Shown: positions 34,854 through 43,408 of the stretch, one piece after another
Layout of the letters: every line of letters starts with the position of its first letter
Position numbering within the stretch: the first letter of the stretch is position 1
From: Martelella mediterranea DSM 17316
Lineage (GTDB): Bacteria > Pseudomonadota > Alphaproteobacteria > Rhizobiales > Rhizobiaceae
NCBI RefSeq assembly: GCF_002043005.1
Contig: NZ_CP020330.1
Location: 1,262,501-1,326,500, forward strand
Length of the DNA: 64,000 bases
Direction: 5' to 3'
The notes under the pieces: generated by a model
Databases searched by the model: none
What the model was told of the DNA's origin: nothing
Seen by the model: only the letters and a program-made list of their open reading frames with translations
Program-made: the position numbers and the translations under genes

Positions 34854-36086
34854 ATGAACGGATTGACACGCATTCTGGCGACGGCACTTGCGGTTCTGAC
34901 GCTTGGCAGCGCGGCGGCCATGGCGGACGACGACAAGATCATGGTCTTCGGCGGCGATACCTATGCCAGCGGCACGACGACAGTGCTGAACCAGGACAGC
35001 CCGCGCAATGCCTTCGTGGCCGGCGCGACAGCGCGGATTGACGGGTCGGTCGGGCGCGATGCGCTTCTGGCGGGCGCCAGGGTTCGTTCCAACGCGAGCG
35101 TGAACGGCGATCTCTATGCGGCCGGCTTTTCTGTTCGGATCGACGGCACGGTTGCCGGCGATCTTTCAGCCGCCGGCGCGGATATCGAGGTCGGCCCCGA
35201 TGCTGCCGTCAGCGGCAATGCGCGGCTGGCGGGCGGTTCGGTGGCGATCAATGCGCCGATCGCGGGCAGCCTGCTCGTCGGCAGCGGCGACCTGATGCTG
35301 AACGCCGCGGTTTCCGGCGATGTCAGGATCATGGGCGATGATATCGCCTTCGGCCCGGACGCCACGATCGGCGGCATGCTGACCTATTATGCGCCGGATG
35401 AAGTTGCCATACCGGAATCGGTAATTGCCGCCGACAAGGTGACATTCCACAAGCTGACGCACGAGGCAGCCCCGGTGGAGGAGGATGAAACCGAGATCGT
35501 CTCCGACACGACCGTGGTCGCGAGCTTCATTTCCATGCTGGTCTTCATGCTGGCGCTGGCGACGGTGTTCCTGGTGCTGGCCCCGCAGCGCACGGAGGCG
35601 GCCCGGACGCGGCTGATCACCCGGCCTTTCGCCTCGCTCGGCTGCGGCTTCGTTGCGCTTTCGACGCTGTTCGGCGCGGTGCCGCTGGCGCTGATGACGA
35701 TCATCGCCATTCCGCTGATCCCGTTCATCATTCTGGCGACGGTGGTTGGCTGGACCTTTGCCTATCTGCTGGCGGTTTACGCCCTGTCGTGGTGGGTGGT
35801 TACCAGCATCAAGCCGCTCAAGCCAAGCCTCGTCAACCGTCTGCTGGCGATTGCCGGCGGGCTGGTGCTGATGTCGCTGCTGCACTACCTGCCGTTCTTC
35901 GGCTGGATCGCGAACATCATCGTCGTATTGCTGGGCTTTGGCGCCATGGCGGCCTTGTGCGGCCACGGCATGATGGCGCGGCGCGAACGCCGGAAGGCCG
36001 ACGTGATCGAAACCCCGCCGCCGCATCCGCCCGCCGCCGCGACGCCAGACCCGACCGATCCGCCGGACGAGCCGCCGCGGGCATAG
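34854..36086 (+). CDS. Exported bactofilin-like beta-helix protein with C-terminal membrane domain
   Basis: A 410-residue protein from the ATG at 34854. Residues 1-24 form a signal peptide ending AAAMA-DD. Residues about 35-185 contain short right-handed beta-helix repeats of the type GSVGRDALLAGARVRSNASVNGDLYAAG and GDLSAAGADIEV, as in polymer-forming bactofilins. After a linker come four or five hydrophobic segments between about 222 and 380, then a Pro-rich cytosolic-looking tail (PPPHPPAAATPDPTDPPDEPP). The combination suggests an envelope scaffold; the exact role is unknown. It is convergent with the barrel-protein gene at 36093. Confidence 0.75.
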   Translation: MNGLTRILATALAVLTLGSAAAMADDDKIMVFGGDTYASGTTTVLNQDSPRNAFVAGATARIDGSVGRDALLAGARVRSNASVNGDLYAAGFSVRIDGTVAGDLSAAGADIEVGPDAAVSGNARLAGGSVAINAPIAGSLLVGSGDLMLNAAVSGDVRIMGDDIAFGPDATIGGMLTYYAPDEVAIPESVIAADKVTFHKLTHEAAPVEEDETEIVSDTTVVASFISMLVFMLALATVFLVLAPQRTEAARTRLITRPFASLGCGFVALSTLFGAVPLALMTIIAIPLIPFIILATVVGWTFAYLLAVYALSWWVVTSIKPLKPSLVNRLLAIAGGLVLMSLLHYLPFFGWIANIIVVLLGFGAMAALCGHGMMARRERRKADVIETPPPHPPAAATPDPTDPPDEPPRA

Positions 36087-36092
36087 GCGGTC

Positions 36093-36758
36093 TCAGAACC
36101 GGAAGCTGACGCCGAGATTGACGGCGTTGGTGAGGATGCCGGTCTTCATCCGGTCGCCGCTGTCGATCTCGACGTCGACCCAGGAATAGTTGGCCTTGTA
36201 TTCGACGAAGGCGTCCCAGTTCTTGGCGAAACTGTAGGAAACGCCCGCCTGGGCCTGCACGGTCGGGCCGCCGAACTGGTAGCCATAGGTGCGGCCGGAT
36301 GGCCGGGTGACCTCGACATGGGGCACGTTGATGCCGGCCCCGAGGCCGACATAGGGCGTCCACTTGCTGTCTTCTATCGGAAAGCGGTAGAGCGCATTCA
36401 GCGTCAGCAGATTGAGCCCGTCGGTGAATTCGAAATGGCTCCAGCCCGATTTGGCGAGCGTCGCGTCATCGGCATAGACCTTGGCATGACTGAAATCGAG
36501 CGCGATGCCGAGATTGGGCTGTTTGTAACGGTCGAGCCAGTAGGTTGCGCGCGCGCCCCAATAGGCCGGCCAGTTGAACGACCGGCCCTCCCAGCCCGCG
36601 GTGAAAGCGTCAGCGCCATTGATCTCGATCGATGAATGCGGCGCGGTCTGATAACCGCCATAAACGGAGAACGCGGTTTCGGCGGACGCGCGATCGGTAG
36701 AAGCGGCAAATGACGCGGCAAGCAGGAGCAGGCCCGCTGAGGAGGTGAGGCGAAGCAT
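36093..36758 (-). CDS. Outer-membrane beta-barrel protein, lipid A oxidase (LpxQ)-like
   Basis: A 221-residue secreted barrel protein with a signal peptide (residues 1-26, cleavage at ASA-E). Alternating-strand segments run through it: FSVYGGYQTAPHS, GWEGRSFNWPAYWGARATYW, LGIALDFSHAKVYADD, TLNALYRFP, WTPYVGLGAGINVPHVEV, and it ends in FRF with terminal Phe. The FSVYGGYQTAPHS and FSHAKVYADD stretches recall rhizobial LpxQ, which oxidises the proximal glucosamine of lipid A to 2-aminogluconate. This is from memory; a generic OMP_b-brl protein is the alternative. Confidence 0.65.
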   Translation of the reverse strand: MLRLTSSAGLLLLAASFAASTDRASAETAFSVYGGYQTAPHSSIEINGADAFTAGWEGRSFNWPAYWGARATYWLDRYKQPNLGIALDFSHAKVYADDATLAKSGWSHFEFTDGLNLLTLNALYRFPIEDSKWTPYVGLGAGINVPHVEVTRPSGRTYGYQFGGPTVQAQAGVSYSFAKNWDAFVEYKANYSWVDVEIDSGDRMKTGILTNAVNLGVSFRF

Positions 36759-36932
36759 GGAGACTCTCGGGTGCGGCGTAATATTAACAATAAATAAAGT
36801 ATAAATTGGTTAAGGCTTCGTGAATGATCACACCCGCGACAGCGGCGTTTCATGTTGGCCCGAGCGCTCGCCCCTTGCCGTCCCGCCGAAAACATGTTTC
36901 CTTTTTGTTCCATTGAGAATCAGGAGGCGACT

Positions 36933-37574
36933 GTGAGCGAAACGGCGGGGTTGATAGCGGGTGACGATGGCAGGGACCGCTGTTTCTGGCATGGTAATTT
37001 GCCGGATTATCTCAGATATCACGATGAGGAATGGGGCCGGCCGGTCACCGATGATTTCCGGCTGTTCGAGAAGCTCTGCCTGGAAGGTTTCCAGTCCGGG
37101 CTTTCATGGCTGACCATCCTGCGCAAGCGCGAGAATTTCCGCGCGGGCTTCGACGGCTTCGATTTTCACAAGGTTGCGCATTACGATCAATCGGATGTCG
37201 AGCGGCTGCTGGCCGATGCCGGCATCATCCGCCATCGCGGCAAGATCGAGGCGGCGATCAACAACGCCGCCCGCGCCATCGAGATGGAGGCCGAGTTCGG
37301 TTCGCTGGCCGCCTATTTCTGGGCGCACGAGCCAGGACCGGAGGACCGGCCGGCAGTGGTCGACCTCGAAACGCTGAGGGCAAACCCGACAACGCCCGTC
37401 TCCGTAAAGATTTCGAAGGATCTGAAGAAGCGCGGCTGGAAATTCGTCGGCCCCACCACCGTCTATGCCTTCATGCAGGCGATGGGGCTGGTCAACGACC
37501 ATCTTGAGGGCTGCTGCTGCCGCGACGAGGTCGAGCGGCTGCGGGCCGCGCTGAAGCGGCCCGTCGCGTCCTGA
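36933..37574 (+). CDS. tag: DNA-3-methyladenine glycosylase I
   Basis: A 213-residue Tag. The GTG at 36933 follows AGGAGGCGACT and is chosen over upstream ATGs. The zinc ligands are recognisable: Cys in RCFWHG and His in YHDEEWG at the N-terminus, and the His/Cys pair in VNDHLEGCCC near the C-terminus. The helix-hairpin-helix-like core has FEKLCLEGFQSGLSWLTILRKRENFR with the catalytic-pocket Glu and Trp. It excises 3-methyladenine from alkylated DNA. Confidence 0.93.
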   Translation: MSETAGLIAGDDGRDRCFWHGNLPDYLRYHDEEWGRPVTDDFRLFEKLCLEGFQSGLSWLTILRKRENFRAGFDGFDFHKVAHYDQSDVERLLADAGIIRHRGKIEAAINNAARAIEMEAEFGSLAAYFWAHEPGPEDRPAVVDLETLRANPTTPVSVKISKDLKKRGWKFVGPTTVYAFMQAMGLVNDHLEGCCCRDEVERLRAALKRPVAS

Positions 37575-38618
37575 TCAGCCGATCTGCAGCGCGAAGATCA
37601 GGGCCAGCGCGATTGCCGTCAGCGCCGCGATCGAAAGCACGGCGGTGGCGACCACCCGGCCGCCGGCGCGGCCGAGCGAGCGGATGTCGACCGACAGCCC
37701 GAGCGCGGCCATGGCCAGAACGGTGAGCGCGTTGGAGGTGTGGGCGAGCGGCTCGATGAATTCTTCGGGAAACGCGCCGGCCGAGCGCAACGCCATCATC
37801 AGCGCGAAGCCGATGATGAACCAGGGCGCGATATGCCTGAGCTTCACCTTGGCGCCGCTTGAGCCGGAGCGCATGGTCATGCCGAGCGCGAACAGCACCG
37901 GGCCGAGCATCATCACGCGGATCAGCTTGACCAGCGTGCCGGTCTGCACCGCGATCACGCCGCCGGGCTGGGCTGCGGCCAGCACCTGCGGCACGGCATA
38001 GACGGTGAGGCCGGAGAGCACGCCGTACTGCGCGCCGGTCATGCCGAGGCCGACCAGCGCCAGCGGCAGCGCCAGCACCATGATCACGCCGAGCACGGCG
38101 GTGAAGGCGATCGCCGATGCGATGTCGTGCGGTTCCGCGTCGATCACCGGGGCGGCAGCCGCAATCGCGGAATTGCCGCAGATCGAATTGCCGCAGGCCA
38201 CCAGCGTGGCGAGCTTCCTGTTGAGCCCGAGCGCGCGGCCGATGCCGTAGGAAACCGCGATCGCGACGACGACCGTGCCGATAATGCCGAGCACCAGCGC
38301 CGGCCCCGCCGCCTTCAGCGCCTGCACGCTGATCGACGCGCCGAGCAGCACGATCGCGACTTCGAGGATGAATTTCTCGCAGAAGCGGATGCCCGGCTTG
38401 AACACTTCGGACAGCGACACGAGCGAGCGGATCAGCGTGCCAATGAGGATCGCCAGCACCAGGTTTTCGATGAAGCGATGGCCGGAAAGCCGCACTTCCA
38501 CCGCCTCCAGCCCGAAGGCGGCGAGCGCCACCAGACAGGACAGGATGATGCCCGGCGCAAGCGACATGATCGGCGCGGTCCAGGAGCGGTCGGGATTGTG
38601 GGCAACGGCAATGCGCAT
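37575..38618 (-). CDS. YeiH-family putative sulfate/sulfur-compound exporter
   Basis: A 347-residue membrane protein with about ten hydrophobic segments. The ATG at 38618 follows GAAGGAAG. Family marks include LGASISVQALKAAGPALVLG, CGNSICGNSAIAAAAPVI and MAALGLSVDIRSLG. These are seen in UPF0324/YeiH proteins, proposed to export sulfate or related anions. It is divergent from a LysR-type regulator, the same pairing as yeiH/yeiE. Confidence 0.88.
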   Translation of the reverse strand: MRIAVAHNPDRSWTAPIMSLAPGIILSCLVALAAFGLEAVEVRLSGHRFIENLVLAILIGTLIRSLVSLSEVFKPGIRFCEKFILEVAIVLLGASISVQALKAAGPALVLGIIGTVVVAIAVSYGIGRALGLNRKLATLVACGNSICGNSAIAAAAPVIDAEPHDIASAIAFTAVLGVIMVLALPLALVGLGMTGAQYGVLSGLTVYAVPQVLAAAQPGGVIAVQTGTLVKLIRVMMLGPVLFALGMTMRSGSSGAKVKLRHIAPWFIIGFALMMALRSAGAFPEEFIEPLAHTSNALTVLAMAALGLSVDIRSLGRAGGRVVATAVLSIAALTAIALALIFALQIG

Positions 38619-38716
38619 TTCGGTCTTCCTTCGTTGCGCATTAAATGATCTTCTTAAATGTCGTATTCCATCGAATAATAATTGACGTTTCATTCGATTT
38701 TAGAGAATGTTTTTCC
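38619..38716. promoter_or_regulatory. Divergent regulatory region, yeiH-like / LysR
   Basis: The 98-base AT-rich region holds two dyads, ATTC-N4-GAAT (38666-38677) and CATTC-N8-GAATG (38692-38709). Both fit LysR-type recognition sites; the second abuts the regulator start. Confidence 0.5.
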
Positions 38717-39655
38717 ATGATGACCGTGGAACAACTCGTCGTGTTCGTGGCCGTGGCCGAGCGCGAACACCTGACCCGGGCGGCCGAGGCGCTGCGCCTG
38801 ACGCCGTCGGCGGTGTCGAGCGCGCTGCGCAAGCTCGAGGACTTCTATCAGGTGGCGCTGTTCGACCGCGTCGGCCGGGGGCTGGTGCTGACGGCGGAGG
38901 GCCGGGTGTTTCTAGAGGAGGCGCGGGCAGCGCTCGCCCGCATCCGCTCCGCCGAGCAGGTGCTGGGCGAACTCGGCGGGTTGGAGCGCGGGCAGCTTTC
39001 GGTCTATGCCAGCCAGACGATCGCCAGCTACTGGCTGCCGGAAGTACTGATGCGGTTTCACGCGCGCTATCCCGGCATCGAACTCAAACTCGCCATCGGC
39101 AACACCACCACGGTGGCCGACGCGGTGGCGAAGGGCGAGGCGGAGCTCGGCTATATCGAGGGCACGCTCGACAATCCGCGGCTCAAGAAGCGGCATCTGA
39201 CCGATGACGCGCTGATGGTGGTGGTCGGCCCCGGCCATCCGCTGGCCGATGGTCGGACGGTGACGGCGGCGGAACTGGTCGCATCGACCGGCTTCGTGCT
39301 GCGCGAGGAGGGCTCCGGCACGCGCTTCGAGTTCGAGCATGCGATGGCCGGCTTCGGCATAGCGGCTTCCGATCTCGACGTGGTGATGGTGCTGCCCTCC
39401 AACGAGGCGGTGCTTTCGGCGGTGCGCTCGGGCCGGGCTGCGACGGCGGTTTCCGGCGCGGTGGCCGCGCCCTGGCTTGCGTCGGGCGGGCTGAAGCGCC
39501 TCGATTTCGACCTGCCCTCGCGCGCGTTCCAGCTTCTAAGCCACAAGGAGCGGCATCTGAGCAAGGCGGCCGCCGCGCTGGTGGCCTTCAGCATCGAGCC
39601 TCAGCCTGACGCGCTGCCGCCAAGGGCCAGCGGTTCCGGCGCGATCCCCAGATAA
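38717..39655 (+). CDS. LysR-type regulator (YeiE/CysB-like), divergent from exporter
   Basis: A 312-residue LTTR from the ATG at 38717 (MMTVEQLVVFVAVAEREHLTRAAEALRLTPSAVSSALRKLE). HTH at residues about 4-63 and a type-2 periplasmic-fold effector domain (LSVYASQTIASYWLPEVLMRFHARYPGIELKLAIGNTTTVADAV). The pattern is that of the YeiE/CbbR-like subgroup. It probably senses a sulfur metabolite and controls the adjacent exporter. The 3' end overlaps the convergent downstream gene by 55 bases. Confidence 0.88.
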   Translation: MMTVEQLVVFVAVAEREHLTRAAEALRLTPSAVSSALRKLEDFYQVALFDRVGRGLVLTAEGRVFLEEARAALARIRSAEQVLGELGGLERGQLSVYASQTIASYWLPEVLMRFHARYPGIELKLAIGNTTTVADAVAKGEAELGYIEGTLDNPRLKKRHLTDDALMVVVGPGHPLADGRTVTAAELVASTGFVLREEGSGTRFEFEHAMAGFGIAASDLDVVMVLPSNEAVLSAVRSGRAATAVSGAVAAPWLASGGLKRLDFDLPSRAFQLLSHKERHLSKAAAALVAFSIEPQPDALPPRASGSGAIPR

Positions 39656-40059
39656 AGCTCGTGTGGCGTATCGGGCAGGCCGCGCCGGTAGCCGAAATCG
39701 AGTTTCAGGGCACCGGCCGTCATGCCGGCCGCTTCGGCATGGGCGTGCAGGCGCGCGAAGCCCCCGGCGATGTCCGCAAGCGGCCCGTCATGGCGAAGGC
39801 GAAGATAGCGTCCGGGCGCGACCACATGGCGTTCAAGACTGTCCGGTATCTCGGTTTTGCCGGCGGCCAGAAAACCGAGAAACTCGGCATAGGTCCCATC
39901 CCCCTGCCTGCGGGAGACCTCCAGAAAGTTCTCGGCCTCCGGGGCGGCGGCGAACAGCCGCTCCCAGCCGGCGGGTACCGCTTTCGGCAATTCCTGCCAT
40001 GTGCCTGAGACCGTCAGGCCGACGCAGACGAGTTCGGGCAGGGATGTGGTTGCGATCAC
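39601..40059 (-). CDS. GyrI-like / AraC effector-binding-domain protein
   Basis: A 152-residue stand-alone protein. The GTG at 40059 has an excellent AAGGAGG seven bases upstream, so the longer reading from 40185 is rejected. The sequence (FLEVSRRQGDGTYAEFLGFLAAGKTEIPDSLERHVVAPGRYLRLRHDGPLADI...LKLDFGYRRGLPDTPHELYLGI) fits the GyrI-like small-molecule-binding fold, with the ending seen in AraC effector-binding domains. No DNA-binding part is present. Likely a ligand-binding or hydrolytic accessory protein. Confidence 0.7.
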   Translation of the reverse strand: MIATTSLPELVCVGLTVSGTWQELPKAVPAGWERLFAAAPEAENFLEVSRRQGDGTYAEFLGFLAAGKTEIPDSLERHVVAPGRYLRLRHDGPLADIAGGFARLHAHAEAAGMTAGALKLDFGYRRGLPDTPHELYLGIAPEPLALGGSASG

Positions 40060-40187
40060 GATCGGTCCTCCTTTTCGCCGCCGCGTTCCGCCGCGCCGCG
40101 CCGGTTGCAGCCTTGGCGCTTGCCGGATTTCCGGCGATCCGTTAATCAGGGCCGGAAAAATGAAGCTGTGTCCCGGATAGGTCAACC

Positions 40188-41708
40188 ATGAGCGACAAGA
40201 AGAAGAAACCGCAGAAGCTGAAGGCCCGCCTGCCGCGCGGCTTTGGCGACCGCTCCGCCGCCGATATCCGCGCGACCGAGGAAATGGTGGCGAAGATCAA
40301 GGCGGTCTACGAGAATTACGGCTTCGATCCCGTCGAGACGCCGATGTTCGAATATACCGATGCGCTCGGAAAATTCCTGCCGGACAGCGACCGCCCGAAC
40401 GAGGGCGTGTTCTCGCTGCAGGACGATGACGACCAGTGGATGAGCCTGCGCTACGACCTGACCGCGCCACTTGCCCGTCACGTCGCCGAAAACTTCAACG
40501 ACATCCAGCTTCCCTACCGCACCTATCGCAACGGCTATGTGTTCCGCAACGAAAAGCCGGGACCGGGCCGCTTCCGCCAGTTCATGCAGTTCGACGCCGA
40601 CGTCGTCGGCGCCCCCGGCGTCCAGACCGACGCCGAAATGTGCATGATGATGGCCGACACGATGGAGGCGCTCGGGATCGCGCGCGGAGATTATGTGATC
40701 CGGGTGAACAACCGCAAGGTGCTGGATGGGGTGCTTGAGGCGATCGGCCTTGGCGGCGACGAGAATGCGGCGCAGCGGCTGACGGTGCTGCGGGCTATCG
40801 ACAAGCTGGATAAGTTTGGGGTCGAGGGCGTCATGCTGCTTTTGCAAGATGGTAGAAAAGACGAAAGTGGCGACTTCACGAAGGGTGCAGGCCTATCCGA
40901 GCGGCAGGCGAGTTTCGTGGTCAAAGTGCTCACTAATGAGCACGCTGTCGATGGAACTGAAGAATTAGAATTCAATAGCGTCGCAAAACAAACCGAAGGG
41001 TTTGTATCCGGGTTCGACGAACTCGATACGATCCGAAAAATTGTTCGCTCCTCAGGCTACGAAGAAAATCGAATCAAAATCGACCCCTCCGTCGTCCGCG
41101 GTCTCGAATACTACACCGGCCCCGTCTACGAAGCCGAGCTCACCTTCGACGTCACCAATGAAAAGGGCGAAAAGGTTGTGTTCGGCTCGGTCGGCGGCGG
41201 CGGGCGGTATGATGGGCTGGTGTCGCGCTTCATGGGCCAGCCGGTGCCGGCGACGGGCTTTTCCATCGGCGTGTCGCGGCTGATGACGGCGCTGAAGAAT
41301 CTCGGCAAGCTCGGCGCGTCCGAGGTGATCGAGCCGGTGCTGGTCACCGTCATGGATGGCGATGCCGAGGCGATGGGCCGCTACCAGAAGATGACGCAGG
41401 AACTGCGCCGCGAAGGTATTCGCGCCGAAATGTATCAGGGCAACTGGAAGAAATTCGGCAACCAGCTCAAATATGCCGACCGCCGCGGTTGCCCGATCGC
41501 GATCATCCAGGGCGGCGACGAGCGCGCGGCGGGCACCGTCCAGATCAAGGACCTGATCGAGGGCAAGCGCTTGTCCGGCGAGATCGAGGACAACGCCGAA
41601 TGGCGCGAGGCCCGCGTGGCCCAGAAGACCGTGGCGGAGGGCGATCTCGTCGCGGAGGTCCGGGCGATGCTGGCTGCGCAGGCCGAGGATCGGCAGCGCG
41701 GGGCGTAA
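40188..41708 (+). CDS. hisS: Histidyl-tRNA synthetase
   Basis: A 506-residue class II synthetase. Motif 1 lies near [16 protein letters not shown], motif 2 is [29 protein letters not shown], and the histidine-binding RGLEYYTG and motif 3 [10 protein letters not shown]...GFSIGVSR follow. The C-terminal anticodon domain includes [25 protein letters not shown] and [23 protein letters not shown]. It charges tRNA-His. The gene is complete and in frame, but the middle (about 40840-41090) is clearly less GC-rich than both ends, as if that insertion-domain segment came by recombination. hisZ and hisG do not follow here. Confidence 0.95.
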   Translation: MSDKKKKPQKLKARLPRGFGDRSAADIRATEEMVAKIKAVYENYGFDPVETPMFEYTDALGKFLPDSDRPNEGVFSLQDDDDQWMSLRYDLTAPLARHVAENFNDIQLPYRTYRNGYVFRNEKPGPGRFRQFMQFDADVVGAPGVQTDAEMCMMMADTMEALGIARGDYVIRVNNRKVLDGVLEAIGLGGDENAAQRLTVLRAIDKLDKFGVEGVMLLLQDGRKDESGDFTKGAGLSERQASFVVKVLTNEHAVDGTEELEFNSVAKQTEGFVSGFDELDTIRKIVRSSGYEENRIKIDPSVVRGLEYYTGPVYEAELTFDVTNEKGEKVVFGSVGGGGRYDGLVSRFMGQPVPATGFSIGVSRLMTALKNLGKLGASEVIEPVLVTVMDGDAEAMGRYQKMTQELRREGIRAEMYQGNWKKFGNQLKYADRRGCPIAIIQGGDERAAGTVQIKDLIEGKRLSGEIEDNAEWREARVAQKTVAEGDLVAEVRAMLAAQAEDRQRGA

Positions 41709-42070
41709 GGCCAGGTCTTTGTTTCACGGGCTTTGCTTTTTCCAAGGCCTTGCAGCCCCGAAAGCAGATGTGTGGAATCAGGCCGCGCCGCTTGCTCCCA
41801 ATACTCTCTCCCGCTGGCGGGAGAGATGCCCCGACAGGGGCAGTGAGGGTGGAACGGCATCTCGTCTCGTGAAGGCGCTCGCGGTGACAGTCTCGCCCCT
41901 CACTGTCGCTTTCGCGACATCTCTCCCCTCCGGGGCGAGAAGATTGGGGGCTTTGCGGTGACGCCGATTGCGTTATGCAGTCTCCATTCTTCAGCGCTCA
42001 ACGGCATTCTCCCCAAAAACAAAACGGCCCGCATCGCTGCGAGCCGTCCGTCACACACAGGCGCGGCAGG
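41709..42070. repeat. Intergenic region with a palindromic REP-like repeat
   Basis: At about 41807-41943 two GC-rich hairpins (CTCTCCCGC-TGG-CGGGAGAG, and CTCTCCCCTCCGGGGCGAGA near the other end) bracket a CCCTCAC...GTGAGGG long-range dyad. This layout is typical of rhizobial mosaic intergenic repeats. No gene is supported; the remainder is featureless. Confidence 0.6.
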
Positions 42071-42196
42071 TCAGATGCCACTGCCCTTGTTCTCGCGCTC
42101 CCTGGCGCGATCGTCCATCAGTTCGTACCACATGGCGTTCAGCACCGCGAAGAGCGCTGCGAGCGGCAGACCGAGGATCCAGGCGAAGTACCACAT
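42071..42196 (-). CDS. cydX: CydX small subunit of cytochrome bd oxidase
   Basis: A 41-residue single-pass membrane peptide: MWYFAWILGLPLAALFAVL, then NAMWYELMDD and a charged tail. It has the diagnostic N-terminal MWYF.WILG and the conserved Glu/Asp after the helix found in CydX/YbgT proteins. AAAGGAGAA precedes the ATG. It lies 51 bases after cydB in the same direction. CydX stabilises the heme b595/d site of the CydAB complex in the inner membrane. Confidence 0.92.
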   Translation of the reverse strand: MWYFAWILGLPLAALFAVLNAMWYELMDDRARERENKGSGI

Positions 42197-42247
42197 AGAA
42201 TTCTCCTTTCGTGAAAGGGGGCGGGCCGTTGGGCCCGCCGGCTTTGC

Positions 42248-43402
42248 TCAGTAGGCGTGCTTGTCTTTGTTGGTGACGTCCGCGTTGGTCACCTTGCCCC
42301 ACATGATGTGGTAGACCCAAGAGGTGTAGGCGAGGATCAGCGGCACGAAGATCAGCGCGCAGACCAGCATGATGAACAGCGTCAGATGGCTCGACGATGA
42401 GTCCCATGCCGTCAGGCTGGCGCCGGGCTGTTCCGACGACGGCAGGATGAACGGGAACATCGCAACGCCAGGGGTCGCCACCACGCCGAAGACCGAAGCC
42501 GACGACGACAGCATGGCAAGCGCGGGCCGGTTGCCGCGGAGCCCGATGAACGCGCCGATCGCGCCGAGGAAGCCGAGCGCGGGCGCCAGCATCATCCACG
42601 GATAGCGGCCGTAATTGACGAACCATGCGCCCTGCGAGCGGGCAACATCGTTCATCAGCGGGTTCGACGGGCCGGCCGCATCGACGGCGCCGGTGAAGGC
42701 GTAGCCGTCAATGCCATAGTAGAGCCAGACGCCGGCAAGCGCGAACAGCACGATGAGCGCAACCGCCGAGATCGAACCGAAGCCGCGGGCGCGGTCGTTG
42801 ACCGGACCTTCCGTCTTGGTCGTCAGGTAAGCCGCGCCGTGCATGACCAGCATGGCGACGCAGACCAGACCGGTCAGCAGCGCGTAGGGGTTCAGCAGGC
42901 CGAAGAACGAACCGTCGTAGAAGATGCGAAGGTCGTTATCGAGCCGGAAGGGAACGCCCTGCAGCACGTTGCCGAGCGCCACGCCGAAGATCAGCGTCGG
43001 CACGAAGCCGCCGATGAACAGCAGCCAGTCCCAGGTATTGCGCCAGGTGGCGCTTTCGCGCTTGGAGCGATACTTGAAGCCGACCGGGCGCAGGATGAGC
43101 GCGAACAGGATCGCGAACATCGCCAGATAAAAGCCCGAGAACGATACGGCGTAGATCGCCGGCCACGCCGCGAAGATCGCGCCGCCGCCGAGAATGAGCC
43201 ACACCTGGTTGCCTTCCCAGACCGGGCCGACCGTGTTGACCACGACGCGGCGTTCGGTGTCGTTCTTGGCGACGAAGGGAAGCAGGGTGGCGGTTCCGAG
43301 ATCGAAACCGTCCATCACGGCGAAGCCGATCAGCAGAACGCCGAGCAGCAACCACCAGATGACGCGGAGGACTTCGTAAGAGATAAGATCGTGTAATACC
43401 AT
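42248..43402 (-). CDS. cydB: Cytochrome bd ubiquinol oxidase subunit II
   Basis: A 384-residue membrane protein, close to the 379 of E. coli CydB, with nine predicted helices. It begins MVLHDLISYEVLRVIWWLLLGVLLIGFAVMDGFDLG, the conserved CydB N-terminus with the DGFD motif, followed by PVWEGNQVWLILGGGAIFAAWP. Six bases separate it from cydA. With CydA and CydX it reduces oxygen at low tension without pumping protons. Confidence 0.95.
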   Translation of the reverse strand: MVLHDLISYEVLRVIWWLLLGVLLIGFAVMDGFDLGTATLLPFVAKNDTERRVVVNTVGPVWEGNQVWLILGGGAIFAAWPAIYAVSFSGFYLAMFAILFALILRPVGFKYRSKRESATWRNTWDWLLFIGGFVPTLIFGVALGNVLQGVPFRLDNDLRIFYDGSFFGLLNPYALLTGLVCVAMLVMHGAAYLTTKTEGPVNDRARGFGSISAVALIVLFALAGVWLYYGIDGYAFTGAVDAAGPSNPLMNDVARSQGAWFVNYGRYPWMMLAPALGFLGAIGAFIGLRGNRPALAMLSSSASVFGVVATPGVAMFPFILPSSEQPGASLTAWDSSSSHLTLFIMLVCALIFVPLILAYTSWVYHIMWGKVTNADVTNKDKHAY

Positions 43403-43408
43403 GATGTT

